This document shows, in pieces, positions 54,174 to 63,816 of a DNA stretch of 64,000 bases. A program made the translations under genes and the position numbers. This DNA is from an uncultured Dysosmobacter sp. (GTDB lineage Bacteria > Bacillota > Clostridia > Oscillospirales > Oscillospiraceae), in assembly GCA_947625655.1 (NCBI GenBank), contig CANQPD010000001.1:248001-312000 (forward strand). The letters are read 5' to 3'. The notes below the pieces were generated by a model that was not told the DNA's origin, did not search any database, and saw only the letters and a list, made by a program, of their open reading frames with translations. Each line of letters opens with the position of its first letter. The first letter of the stretch is position 1.

Positions 54174-54379
54174 AATAAATCTCCTTTGCTTTATTGAAAC
54201 AATAGCTTGAATTGTATTTTTCTGATAGTTGCAACGTGGAATATTCTCTGACCCATTTTTGACCCGCTTGCCCCATTAAGGTTTGGACGCCCCAAATATA
54301 TTAGACCGGAAACCGTCGAAAAGCAGACAAAAAGGCACGAATTTGACACCGTTTCACCATTTAGAAGATATTAAGTTAT

Positions 54380-54424
54380 TTCGGGACCAAGAGGCCGTGG
54401 GTTCAAATCCCGCCACTCGGACCA
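54380..54424 (+). repeat. attachment site, right copy
   Basis: 45 bp identical to the tRNA-Pro 3' half at 36056-36100; the promoter and 5' half of the tRNA are missing here, so it is not a gene. Confidence 0.95.
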
Positions 54425-54456
54425 TCGGTGAGTCCTTATGGGACTCACCGATTTTT
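54425..54456 (+). terminator. likely original tRNA-Pro terminator
   Basis: TCGGTGAGTCC / GGACTCACCGA with loop TTATG and TTTTT starts right after the right repeat, where the tRNA's own terminator would stand before insertion. Confidence 0.85.
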
Positions 54457-54575
54457 ATTTATATTGCCAATTTTCAGAAATTTTCTGGTTTTGCTGCACG
54501 GAAATGTGCAACTTTTTGTGATTTGGGACCTGCATATAGAAGAATTTGTTCCTTACTATGTACAGGAGGTTCCAT

Positions 54576-55627
54576 ATGACCGAAGAACATTACAATTACC
54601 GTACCAGCCAATCCCTGCTCCGAAATCAGTTTCCCGGCAAAGGGAAGCTGCAAATCCCCATCATTCCCAAATTTTAGGAAAAGCCCGGCGATTTTGATGA
54701 TCTCCTGCTGATCGGATTTGACAAAACCCATCTGGAGGATCAAAATCACCTTGACCGCATGGTGCACTTTTTCCTCTATGACTACCGTTTTGAGCGGGTA
54801 TGGAAGAATCCTGACAGCGACATTGAGAAGCTATCTCTCTATCGGGCGGTACTGTCCCCTGATTTCAGTATGTATTTGGAGATGGCCCCAGTTATGCAGC
54901 TTTACAATGTATTCCGCAACCGCTGGTGTGGCGCCTACTGGGCTTCCAAGGGAATCCGTGTCATTCCCACGGTAAACTGGGGTAATGAATCCACGTTTGA
55001 TTTTTGCTTTGAGGGGATCGAAAAAGGAAGTGTTGTGGCTGTTTCCACTTATATGGCTTCTGCGCATGATAACCGGCAGGATCAAAAAGAATGGTTCATG
55101 TCTGGCTACAACGAGATGCTGCGGCGTATTGAGCCGGAGAAGATGTCTGTTACAACACGCCGTTTCCTGAAATGCAGGGAGACATCGTATATGTGGATTA
55201 TGAGCGCAGTTCTTGGAAATATATGAACTACGAGCGCAGGTTTGAAAAAGAAGATTTGGAATCATATAGAATTGGCAGTGCAACGCGGACAGAATATGAT
55301 ATAATGGAACCATATCTAATTGGCAAGGGTGGAGGAAGTGCTTACGGCGGAAAATGGAAGCCAAATCCAAATAAACCGCAGGATCAGCGTTTTTTAGGAG
55401 AGCCCGGTGAAACAAAAGTCTCCTATACATCAAAGGGAGAATTAATTGAAACTCACATCGGATCAGATGGAAAAGCAGATTTTGAAATTCACCACACAGA
55501 TCACGGATTTCCCAAATACCATGATATCCCACATGCGCATCAGATATTTTGGGATGATTTAGGCCCACACCTAAGTCATGAAGAACACCCATCTAAACAG
55601 TATGTATGGAATGCGAGGAGTATAAAA
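54576..55627 (+). pseudogene. DUF4417 protein with His-rich toxin-like tail, broken
   Basis: AGGAGG and ATG open a DUF4417 protein ('PIIPKF', 'LIGFDKTH', 'VHFFLYDYRFERVW', 'NRWCGAYWASKGIRVIPTV'). An in-frame TAG at 54675 and a one-base insertion near 55143 disrupt it. After the shift it continues 'IVYVDYERSSWKY', then a Gly/Pro linker ('KGGGSAYGGKWKPNPNKPQD') and a short domain with 'IHHTDHGFPKYHDIPHAHQIFW', which resembles polymorphic-toxin C-termini. It is probably inactive unless the stop is read through. Confidence 0.7.
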
Positions 55628-55942
55628 ATGTCTACTTTTGTGCCCTCCAACAGCTATGAGCAAAACCATTTTCAATCCATTAGCGATTTCAAATGGTGTA
55701 TGTGTCGTGGAGGCGAAGTACAATTTGAATGGAATGGCATTATGTATTGCTGCTTTGGCTGTATATCCCAGTCCCCTGGTACAAAACCAAGAATGGCCAT
55801 TGCTCAAGCGGGCTCTGAGGAGTTAAATGCCCGCACAGAAAAATGGTACGACACAGCCGATGAGCTTTTGGAGTACATGGTTGGTGAAGATCGTCTGCGC
55901 GATGTCATCACCAAAGTCAAGGTGTGGGAACGGACGATTTAA
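55628..55942 (+). CDS. small protein downstream of the toxin-like tail, possible immunity protein
   Basis: 104 aa with its own GAGGAG site and ATG. It starts 'MSTFVPSNSYEQNHFQSISDFKWCM' and ends 'YMVGEDRLRDVITKVKVWERTI'. Size, acidity and placement directly behind a toxin-like domain suggest immunity, by analogy with polymorphic toxin loci. It is in frame with the upstream tail, so a fused product is possible. Confidence 0.6.
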   Translation: MSTFVPSNSYEQNHFQSISDFKWCMCRGGEVQFEWNGIMYCCFGCISQSPGTKPRMAIAQAGSEELNARTEKWYDTADELLEYMVGEDRLRDVITKVKVWERTI

Positions 55943-56304
55943 GATAAAACCTCTTGCCAACGGCCTGTAAACTGATGCTATTCCTAAGTTTCGTTAAGTC
56001 CTATAATTACACTCCGACCAAACAATGATAATCCGAACTACATGATCCAGGTGGGTAATGTGTTCGGATTTATCATTTCTATTGAGAATATCTTTTGACA
56101 AAAGCGAGGGTGGAAAACTTTACCGCCCTCGCTCTTTATGTTATACTTAAGCCAATTATAAAAATAGCTTGGATTAAATTGTTAAGTGGTTTGAAGTCAT
56201 ATTAAGAATGTACTTTAGAAAGTAAGGGCAAGATTAAATCTCTTGCCCTTGCTTTTATTTGATAGAACGAAATCTATTCTTGTTTCTTTTAGATTATAAT
56301 TGTC
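55943..56304. other. intergenic region with three hairpins
   Basis: A bulged stem at 56024-56077 (AATGATA-ATCCGAAC), a terminator-like stem at about 56102-56138 (AGCGAGGG/CCCTCGCT) and another at about 56224-56255 (AAGGGCAAGA/TCTTGCCCTT) with a T-rich end. No gene is seen. Confidence 0.55.
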
Positions 56305-56628
56305 TCAATCTGTCTCACTACGCTCCAAATTAATCACTTGTCCATTCGAATCATATTCCAAAATTATCCTAAAGGGGATATTTTCAAATTCATAAATGTC
56401 CATGTCTCCACCAATACTATTCGGTTCACCCCATCCCTCAACAATATCAACACGATACTGGCCTAACATTCTATCTCGGAATTCTTCCTCTGTGTAATTA
56501 CTAATTTCCACAACCTCGACTAAATCAACATATCCATCTGGACTACTCGGAAAGAAGTGCATACAAATAATAACAATGATTACTATGAGAACTATACTAA
56601 CAGATATTATTAAACCTCGTTTTTTCAT
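56305..56628 (-). CDS. small anchored extracytoplasmic protein
   Basis: 107 aa with a hydrophobic anchor (about 6-26) and an acidic outer domain, 'VEGWGEPNSIGGDMDIYEFENIPFRIILEY', which looks like a SmpA/OmlA-like or similar small fold. AAAGGAG supports the ATG. No family can be assigned safely. Confidence 0.65.
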   Translation of the reverse strand: MKKRGLIISVSIVLIVIIVIICMHFFPSSPDGYVDLVEVVEISNYTEEEFRDRMLGQYRVDIVEGWGEPNSIGGDMDIYEFENIPFRIILEYDSNGQVINLERSETD

Positions 56629-57020
56629 CTTAGTCTCTCCTTTTTGTCAATTTAAGTCGGCTCTATCACTTGTCTATATAGACGCAGAATTTTATCTAAT
56701 ATTCCATTTTAGGTATTATAAAATGGAAAAATGTTTTTTTCAAGGCGGGAGCATTTTGAAATGTTCCCGCCTTGTGCGTTAATTCTATTTTGTTTTGTCT
56801 TTTTTTGTCGTTCTTTCCACTCCACAAATTTCCTCTTCCCTTTCCCTCTCAAAAAGGGCTGTATCTTCAGGAGCAGGACACGGGCCGCAAACCTTGCCGC
56901 TAATTCTATCATGCGGCCTTCATCAACAGCGCAACACTCCTCGTTTGCGCCCCCTTTCAAAGGTATAAAAGAGAGCCATCCCTCTGGGATGGCTCTCTTT
57001 TCAACGCTTGTAAAGTCCTC
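56629..57020. other. boundary between accessory patch and core, with terminators
   Basis: A stem AAGGCGGGA/TCCCGCCTT spans about 56741-56774. GC content rises to the right of about 56870. The terminator of etfA is at 56967-57001. No gene is seen. Confidence 0.5.
56967..57001 (-). terminator. terminator of the butyrate operon
   Basis: GAGAGCCATCCC / GGGATGGCTCTC with flanking A/T runs on both strands, 20 bases after the etfA stop. Confidence 0.85.
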
Positions 57021-58130
57021 TTACTTCGCAGCCTTGGCGGCCTTGATGGCCTCGATCAGCAGCGGGGTGACCTTGAACAGGTCGCCGCAGATGCCGTAGT
57101 CGGCGATCTCGAAGATGGGAGCGGTGTCGTTCTTGTTCACCGCGATGATGCACTCGGAGTCCTGCATGCCCGCCTTGTGCTGGATGGCGCCGGAGATGCC
57201 CAGAGCCACATACACCTTGGGATGCACGGTCTTGCCGGTCTGGCCAACCTGATGGTCGGCGCTCAGCCAGCCGCTGTCGATGGTGGCACGGGAGCCGCCA
57301 ACGACGCCGCCCAGGACGTCCGCCAGCTCCTCAGCCAGCTTGATGCCGCCCTCGACATCCTTGCTGATGCCGCGGCCGACGGAGACGATGTAGTCGGCGC
57401 CGATCAGGTCCACCAGCTTCTTGGCGGCCTTGACCACCTCCACGACCTCGGTCTTCAGATCGCTCTCAGCCAGCTGGAAGGCGGGCTTCACGATCTCGCA
57501 GGCGTCGGCCTTGGCCTGGTCGAAGGGGTTCTTCTTCATAACGCCGGGACGGACGGTGGCCATGCAGGGACGGAAGCGGGGGCAGATGATGGTGGCCATC
57601 AGGTGGCCGCCGAAGGCGGGACGGGTCATCTTCAGGTTCCGGTCCTCCATATCCCACTTCTGGCTGTCCACGTCCAGCGTGGAGGATTCCCGCAGGAACT
57701 GGATGTAGTTGGCCACATCCACGTCCAGGTGGGTGCAGTCGGCGCACAGGCCGGTGTGCAGACGGGCCGCGCAGCGGGGGCCCAGGTCACGGCCAATGTT
57801 GGTGGCGCCGATCAGGAACGCCTCGGGCTTCAGGTCCTCGATGACGTCGCAGATGACCTTGGCGTAGGCGTCGGTGTTGTAGACGCTCAGCAGGGGGCTC
57901 TCGCAGACGTACACCTTGTCGGCGCCGTAGCCGCCCAGCTCCTTGGCGGCGGACTCGATGCCCTCGCCGCCCAGCAGCAGGCCGCAGAGCTTCACGCCCA
58001 GCTCGTTGGCCAGGTCCCGGCCCTTGGAGATCAGCTCAAAATCGGTGGGCATCAGCTTGCCCTCGCGCTGCTCACAGAACACCCATACATCCTTGAAAGC
58101 AGCGATATCAGCACTGTTGAAATTAGACAT
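57021..58130 (-). CDS. etfA: electron transfer flavoprotein subunit alpha
   Basis: The FAD-binding subunit (369 aa) of the EtfAB complex that serves butyryl-CoA dehydrogenase. The C-terminal FAD motif 'GWLSADHQVGQTGKTVHPKVYVALGISGAIQHKAGM' region is classic (split here by positions about 295-330). The N-terminal half has the 'VWVFCEQREG' start. It is the last gene of hbd-bcd-etfB-etfA. In clostridia this complex often bifurcates electrons to ferredoxin; that role is inferred. Confidence 0.95.
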   Translation of the reverse strand: MSNFNSADIAAFKDVWVFCEQREGKLMPTDFELISKGRDLANELGVKLCGLLLGGEGIESAAKELGGYGADKVYVCESPLLSVYNTDAYAKVICDVIEDLKPEAFLIGATNIGRDLGPRCAARLHTGLCADCTHLDVDVANYIQFLRESSTLDVDSQKWDMEDRNLKMTRPAFGGHLMATIICPRFRPCMATVRPGVMKKNPFDQAKADACEIVKPAFQLAESDLKTEVVEVVKAAKKLVDLIGADYIVSVGRGISKDVEGGIKLAEELADVLGGVVGGSRATIDSGWLSADHQVGQTGKTVHPKVYVALGISGAIQHKAGMQDSECIIAVNKNDTAPIFEIADYGICGDLFKVTPLLIEAIKAAKAAK

Positions 58131-58148
58131 AGTCGTTTATCTCCCTTC

Positions 58149-58949
58149 TCAGATGATGTGCTTGTCGATCAGGATGCCGGCCAGCTTCTCGCAGGTCTCC
58201 TTGCCGTCGCCCTCCAGCATCACGCCGACGCCCTTCTGGGGAGGCGTGAAGCTCTTGAAGATGTTGGTGGGAGAGCCCTTCAGGCCGATGGTGGTGGCAT
58301 CGATCAGGGGATCGTCCTTCAGCGTGTTGTAATCATAGGTGTCCAGGGGCTTGCTGTAGGCCTCAAACACACCGCCGACGCTCATGTAACGGGGCTCGTT
58401 CAGCTCCTTGATGCAGGTGACCAGGCAGGGGGTCTGGGTCTTGATGGTCATGTAGCCGTCCTCCAGCATGCGCTTGACGGTGACGGTGTTGCCCTCCAGC
58501 GTAATGTCGGCGGCGTAGGTGATCTGGGGCAGGTGCAGCTTCTCAGCGATCTGGGGGCCGACCTGGGCAGTGTCGCCGTCGATGGCCTGGCGGCCGCACA
58601 GCACGATATCGTCGTCCTCGACGCCGATCTTGTTGATGGCGGCGGCCAGGATCTGGGAGGTGGCATATGTATCGGAACCGCCGAACTCACGGGCGGAGAC
58701 CAGGACGGCCTCATCGGCGCCCATGGCCAGGGCCTCACGCAGCATGCCGGCGGCGGGGGCGGGGCCCATGGTGACCACGATGACCTTGCAGCCGGTGGCG
58801 TCCTTGATCTTCAGGGCGGCCTCCAGGGCGTTCATATCGTCGGGGTTGGTGATGGTCTGCATGGAAGCACGATTCAGGGTACCATCGGGATTGACGGCCA
58901 CCTTGCCGGAGGTATCGGGAACCTGCTTGATACTGACAATGATTTTCAT
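58149..58949 (-). CDS. etfB: electron transfer flavoprotein subunit beta
   Basis: 266 aa, partner of EtfA. 'KQVPDT' near the start, 'AGMLREALAMGADEAVLV' and 'LCGRQAIDGDTAQVGPQIAE' are diagnostic. An 18-base gap separates it from etfA and 20 bases from bcd, so all are cotranscribed. Confidence 0.96.
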   Translation of the reverse strand: MKIIVSIKQVPDTSGKVAVNPDGTLNRASMQTITNPDDMNALEAALKIKDATGCKVIVVTMGPAPAAGMLREALAMGADEAVLVSAREFGGSDTYATSQILAAAINKIGVEDDDIVLCGRQAIDGDTAQVGPQIAEKLHLPQITYAADITLEGNTVTVKRMLEDGYMTIKTQTPCLVTCIKELNEPRYMSVGGVFEAYSKPLDTYDYNTLKDDPLIDATTIGLKGSPTNIFKSFTPPQKGVGVMLEGDGKETCEKLAGILIDKHII

Positions 58950-58969
58950 GTTAATCGTTACCTCCTATC

Positions 58970-60112
<1,143 letters not shown>

Positions 60113-60138
60113 ACCATTTACTCCTTTTCTATCAGGTG

Positions 60139-60975
60139 TTACTTGGAATAATCATAGAAGCCCTTGCCGGACTTGCGGCCCAGCAGACCGCCGCGGACCA
60201 TCTTCTTCAGCAGCAGGACGGGACGGTACTTGGGATCGCCGGTCTCGTTGAACAGGGTCTCCATAATGGCCAGGCACACATCCAGGCCGATGAAGTCGCC
60301 CAGAGCCAGGGGGCCCATGGGATGATTGGCGCCCAGGCGCATGGACTTGTCGATGTCCTCCACGGAGGCAACGCCGGTCTCCACCAGGCCGATGGCCTCG
60401 TTGATCATGGGAATCAGGATCTTGTTGACCACAAAGCCGGGAGCCTCGGCGACTTCCACAGGGTCCTTGCCGATCTCCTGGGACAGCTTGTAGACAAAGT
60501 CAAAGGTCTCCTGGGTGGTGTTGGCGCCCCGGATGATCTCCACCAGCTTCATGCTGGGCACGGGGTTGAAAAAGTGCATGCCGATGACGGGATGCTTCAG
60601 GCCGTTGCCCATCTCGGTGATGGACAGAGAGGAGGTGTTGGAGGCGAAAACGGCCTCGGGCTTGCACAGGGCGTCCAGTTCGTTCAGCAGCTCCTTCTTG
60701 GTGGCCATATCCTCCTTGACGCACTCAATGATCAGATCGGCGTTGGCGCAGGCGGCCTTCTCCTCCACCAGGATGTTGGCCAGCAGGGCGTCCACGGCCT
60801 CCTGGGTCATCTTGCCCTTCTCCACGCGCTTCTGCAGGGACGCGGCCAGCTTATCCTTGTGCTTCTGGGCGGAAGCGACAGAGCTTGCATACATCAAAGC
60901 GGTGTGACCCTTCGCGGCAAAGACCTGCGCGATGCCGCTGCCCATGGTGCCGGCGCCAAAAATTGCTACCTTCAT
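60139..60975 (-). CDS. hbd: 3-hydroxybutyryl-CoA dehydrogenase
   Basis: NAD(P)-dependent, 278 aa, reducing acetoacetyl-CoA to 3-hydroxybutyryl-CoA. The nucleotide loop is GAGTMG (7-12). '[14 protein letters not shown]' carries the catalytic His, and '[12 protein letters not shown]' the C-terminal domain. It is the first gene of the butyrate operon, after AGGAGGAA. Confidence 0.95.
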   Translation of the reverse strand: MKVAIFGAGTMGSGIAQVFAAKGHTALMYASSVASAQKHKDKLAASLQKRVEKGKMTQEAVDALLANILVEEKAACANADLIIECVKEDMATKKELLNELDALCKPEAVFASNTSSLSITEMGNGLKHPVIGMHFFNPVPSMKLVEIIRGANTTQETFDFVYKLSQEIGKDPVEVAEAPGFVVNKILIPMINEAIGLVETGVASVEDIDKSMRLGANHPMGPLALGDFIGLDVCLAIMETLFNETGDPKYRPVLLLKKMVRGGLLGRKSGKGFYDYSK

Positions 60976-61082
60976 GTTTTTTCCTCCTGTTATTTCAATT
61001 CTGAATCTGCGTTTTCGTGTTCACGGTGCATGCGGGGGAAAACAGAGCAAATCCCTAGTTTGCCAATTTACTCACAATCTTT

Positions 61083-61111
61083 ATTATAGGTTCCCCACCC
61101 GCATTTATCAA
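61083..61111 (-). promoter_or_regulatory. promoter of the butyrate operon
   Basis: Minus strand TTGATA (61106-61111), a 17-bp spacer and TATAAT (61083-61088). The leader to hbd is about 100 nt. Confidence 0.85.
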
Positions 61112-61189
61112 GTCCAAATTGCACGGTTCGGGCCCCATTTTTCGCTTTTTTACACTTCACACAAAATACTCGTTAAATTTTATACAATT

Positions 61190-61207
61190 TTGTTAAGTCA
61201 TTAACAT
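61190..61207. promoter_or_regulatory. Rex-type redox operator candidate
   Basis: TTGTTAAGTCATTAACAT matches 17 of 18 positions of the Rex consensus (TTGTTAA, four bases, TTAACAA). Rex senses NADH/NAD and controls butyrate genes in clostridia. It lies about 80 bp upstream of the hbd -35 and before trmB. Confidence 0.6.
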
Positions 61208-61351
61208 ATCCGGCTCCCCCCTCCCCCGGTCCACGCTCTTTTTTCCGATGGAAAAGCCATTTACAGCGGCGATTTCATGTGGTAAAATCGTCCTGTTGCC
61301 ACAAGTTCTTGTGGCTTTTCCCCGATCACATCCCCAGGAGGATCCCAACAT

Positions 61352-62380
61352 ATGAGAATGCGGAAAAAGAAAAACCTGATCCCCCGGATGGACCGCTGCG
61401 GCGACCGTCTGATCCGGGACCCCTATGACAGCCGGGGCCGCTGGCGGGAGCTGATGCCCGGCGCCCGGGAGCTGCGGCTGGAGCTGGGCTGCGGCAAGGG
61501 CCGCTTCACCGCCGGGACGGCGGCGGCGGAGCCGGACGTGCTGTTCATCGCCGTGGAGATGGTGCCGGACGCCATGGTGGTGGCCATGGAGCGGTGCGTC
61601 AACGCGGGGCTGACCAACGTCTTTTTCATCGACGCCAACGCCGACCAGCTGCCCTGCTTCTTCGCCCCCGGTGAGGTGGACCGCATCTATCTGAACTTCT
61701 CCGACCCCTGGCCCAGCAACCGTCACGCCAAGCGCCGGCTGACCCACGGCAATTTCCTGAAGCTGTACCGCCAGGTGCTGCGGGAGGGCGGACAGATCCA
61801 CTTCAAGACCGACAACCAGGGGCTGTTCGAGTTCTCCGTGGAGGAGATCCCCCGCTTCGGCTTCACCCTGTCGGAGGTCACCCGAAACCTCCATGAGCAC
61901 GGCCCCGTGGGGGTCATGACGGACTACGAGGCCAAATTTTACGAGCTGGGCCAGCCCATCAACCGGCTGGTGGCCACGATGGTCCCCTGGGAGGAGCCCT
62001 TCCCTTTCACCATCAAGGATCTGCGGGAGCGGTGGCTGGACGCCTTCGCATCGGACGTGTCCGAGGAGGATATGGGCAGGTACGTGCTGGCGGGCGGCAG
62101 CTATCTCTGGCACATCTTCTCCCATCGGCTGGTGCCCTGTGTGGAGGGCGACGCGGCCCGGAAAGCGCTGGCGGAGCTGCCGGACGCGGAGTGCTGCCGG
62201 TTTTATAAGGAATACCCGCCCCAGGACCAGCCCCGCATCCAGTTCATCCCCCTGGCGGAGGCCGCCGCTCTGCCCGAAGAGCTGGACTGGTATCTGGTGG
62301 ACAAGGATTTTACCTGGACCTACGTCCACACCCACGAGGCGGACTGCGGGCCGTATTTCCGCAGACTGAAAACCGAGTGA
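61352..62380 (+). CDS. trmB: tRNA (guanine-N7)-methyltransferase with DUF4275-like extension
   Basis: 342 aa; TrmB is usually about 210-220. Residues 1-212 are TrmB, which makes m7G46 in tRNA using SAM: 'LELGCGKGRF' (43-52), 'FSDPWPSNRHAKRRL' (117-130) and 'TDYEAKF'. From about 215 a second part follows: 'WLDAF', 'GGSYLWHIFSH', 'CVEGDAARKAL' and 'VDKDFTWTYVHTHE', which I associate with DUF4275. The reading frame is continuous. CCAGGAGGA precedes the ATG at 61352. Confidence 0.9.
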   Translation: MRMRKKKNLIPRMDRCGDRLIRDPYDSRGRWRELMPGARELRLELGCGKGRFTAGTAAAEPDVLFIAVEMVPDAMVVAMERCVNAGLTNVFFIDANADQLPCFFAPGEVDRIYLNFSDPWPSNRHAKRRLTHGNFLKLYRQVLREGGQIHFKTDNQGLFEFSVEEIPRFGFTLSEVTRNLHEHGPVGVMTDYEAKFYELGQPINRLVATMVPWEEPFPFTIKDLRERWLDAFASDVSEEDMGRYVLAGGSYLWHIFSHRLVPCVEGDAARKALAELPDAECCRFYKEYPPQDQPRIQFIPLAEAAALPEELDWYLVDKDFTWTYVHTHEADCGPYFRRLKTE

Positions 62381-62418
62381 CCCAAAGCCCTCCGCGCCGC
62401 GGCGCGGGGGGCTCCCTG

Positions 62419-62463
62419 TTGACCGCGGGAACCGCCGGCAGCGCCGGCGGTTCCCGCGGTCAA
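62419..62463. repeat. 21-bp perfect palindrome after trmB
   Basis: TTGACCGCGGGAACCGCCGGC and its exact complement around AGC. There is no T run on the plus strand (AAGAAAAAC follows), so it may act as a barrier or RNA stabiliser. Confidence 0.75.
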
Positions 62464-62464
62464 G

Positions 62465-62497
62465 AAAAACAGCGCCCCGGAAATTCCGGGGCGCTGT
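62465..62497 (-). terminator. terminator of infC-rpmI-rplT
   Basis: On the minus strand AGCGCCCCGGAA pairs with TTCCGGGGCGCT and is followed by GTTTTTC. Confidence 0.85.
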
Positions 62498-62517
62498 CCT
62501 TATAAACAAAATCAGAA

Positions 62518-62868
62518 TCAGGCCTTCTTGGCGATCTCGGTCAGCTGGGTGAATGCGGCGGCGTCGTTGACAGCCAGTTCGGCCAGCATCTTGCGGTTGA
62601 TCTCAATGCCGGCGACCTTCAGGCCGTGCATGAAGGTGGAGTAGTTCATGCCGTTCAGCTTGCAGGCGGCGGAGATCCGGGTGATCCACAGGGAGCGGAA
62701 GTCACGCTTCTTCAGCCGGCGGCCGGTGTAAGCGTAGGTCAGGGACTTCATCACCGCCTGGTTGGCAACGCGGAAATGCTTGGACTTGGAACCCCAATAG
62801 CCCTTGGCCATCTTCAGGGTCTTATTTCTTCTCTTGCGCGTCATCATCGCGCCTTTGACTCTAGCCAT
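62518..62868 (-). CDS. rplT: 50S ribosomal protein L20
   Basis: 116 aa, basic, full length, with '[16 protein letters not shown]' and '[16 protein letters not shown]'. L20 is an early 50S assembly protein and, in Bacillus, represses its own operon by binding the leader. It is last in infC-rpmI-rplT. Confidence 0.98.
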   Translation of the reverse strand: MARVKGAMMTRKRRNKTLKMAKGYWGSKSKHFRVANQAVMKSLTYAYTGRRLKKRDFRSLWITRISAACKLNGMNYSTFMHGLKVAGIEINRKMLAELAVNDAAAFTQLTEIAKKA

Positions 62869-62901
62869 TGTTAAAACCTCCTATTTCAAACGTCTCGTAT
62901 C

Positions 62902-63099
62902 TTACTTGTAGGGGATCATCTTGCGGACGGCGTCCATGTTGGTGACATCCGCATAGCCGCCGGCGCGCAGGCGACGAGTACGCTTGGTGTCCTTCTTGGT
63001 CAGGATGTGGCTCTTGAAAGCCTTGGCGCGCTTGACCTTGCCGGTCTTGGTCAGGTTGAATCTCTTCTTCGCGCCGCTATGGGTCTTCAGCTTAGGCAT
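62902..63099 (-). CDS. rpmI: 50S ribosomal protein L35
   Basis: 65 aa, very basic. '[14 protein letters not shown]' is the standard start. It lies between infC and rplT with short gaps. Confidence 0.98.
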   Translation of the reverse strand: MPKLKTHSGAKKRFNLTKTGKVKRAKAFKSHILTKKDTKRTRRLRAGGYADVTNMDAVRKMIPYK

Positions 63100-63135
63100 A
63101 GTAGTAGCTCCTTCCGTATATTGAAAAATTGTTGC

Positions 63136-63660
63136 TTATTTACCAGTCTTGGGAGACAGGAAAATGGACATCATCCGCCCCTCCAGCTTTGCGCCCTTGT
63201 CCAGATTGGCCACATCGGCGCACTGCTCGGCAAACTTGTCCAGCAGGTCCCTGCCGATGTCGGTATGGGCCATCTCACGGCCGCGGAAACGAACGGAGAC
63301 CTTGACGCGGTTGCCGTCGGCAATGAACTTCTGGGCGTTTTTCAGCTTCGTGTTGAAATCTCCAACATCAATGCCCGGAGACATGCGGATCTCCTTGATC
63401 TCGACCACATGCTGGTTTTTTCTGGCTTCCTTTTCCTTCTTGCTCTGCTCGAAGCGGAACTTGCCGTAGTTCATCAGCTTGCAGACCGGGGGCGTGGCCT
63501 GCGGCGAGATCTTGACCAGGTCCAGAGCCCGTTCATCGGCGATCTTCAGCGCTTCCGCCGGGGACATGATGCCGAGCTGCTCGCCCTGATCGCCGATCAG
63601 GCGGATCTCCTTGTCGCGGATGTCCTCATTCAGTTCATGCACTAACTTAGCTATGGTCAA
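63136..63660 (-). CDS. infC: translation initiation factor IF-3
   Basis: 174 aa, preventing early subunit joining and checking the start codon. The N-domain has 'NEDIRDKEIRLIG', the C-domain 'IKEIRMSPGID' and 'KVSVRFRGREMAH'. No ATG is available. TTG at 63660 lies four bases after GGAGG, ATA at 63654 ten bases after it. A rare start codon is typical of infC, which IF-3 itself controls. Confidence 0.96.
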   Translation of the reverse strand: MTIAKLVHELNEDIRDKEIRLIGDQGEQLGIMSPAEALKIADERALDLVKISPQATPPVCKLMNYGKFRFEQSKKEKEARKNQHVVEIKEIRMSPGIDVGDFNTKLKNAQKFIADGNRVKVSVRFRGREMAHTDIGRDLLDKFAEQCADVANLDKGAKLEGRMMSIFLSPKTGK

Positions 63661-63674
63661 AGCACCTCCATCCT

Positions 63675-63810
63675 AAAATCACAAAACGCGGATACCCAAA
63701 CGGCATCCGCGCAACAACAAACCGCCTGTGCGGCAGTCTGACAACAACGTTGTTGACCTCTTTGCCCGCTGGCTGGAGGTGAGGCGGATGCATCGCCCAC
63801 TTTGTTTTGC
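63675..63810 (-). ncRNA. infC leader with attenuator (L20 leader-like)
   Basis: About 150 nt of leader. The last hairpin (CGCGGATGCC / GGGTATCCGCG, plus-strand 63687-63711) is followed by TTTTGTGATTTT, like a terminator. Upstream segments AACAACGTTGTT and CCGC/GCGG could form competing stems. The position fits the L20-responsive leader of Firmicutes. Confidence 0.6.
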
Positions 63811-63816
63811 CTGGTT

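Larger units (their letters stand above)
36056..54424. mobile_element. integrated genomic island in tRNA-Pro, about 18.4 kb
   Basis: The island lies between exact 45-bp copies of the tRNA-Pro 3' half, is more AT-rich than both flanks, and carries a tyrosine integrase and an excisionase-like gene next to the tRNA. No relaxase, coupling protein or type IV secretion genes are visible, so it is either mobilised in trans or immobile. The cargo is regulatory (sigma factors, XRE) and exported proteins, plus several IS relics. Confidence 0.9.

Noticed and set aside
54091-54276. Minus-strand frame with a glycosyltransferase-like ending (GQAGQKWV)
   Set aside because: It overlaps the start of the 177-aa gene in another frame, has no upstream continuation and no separate support.
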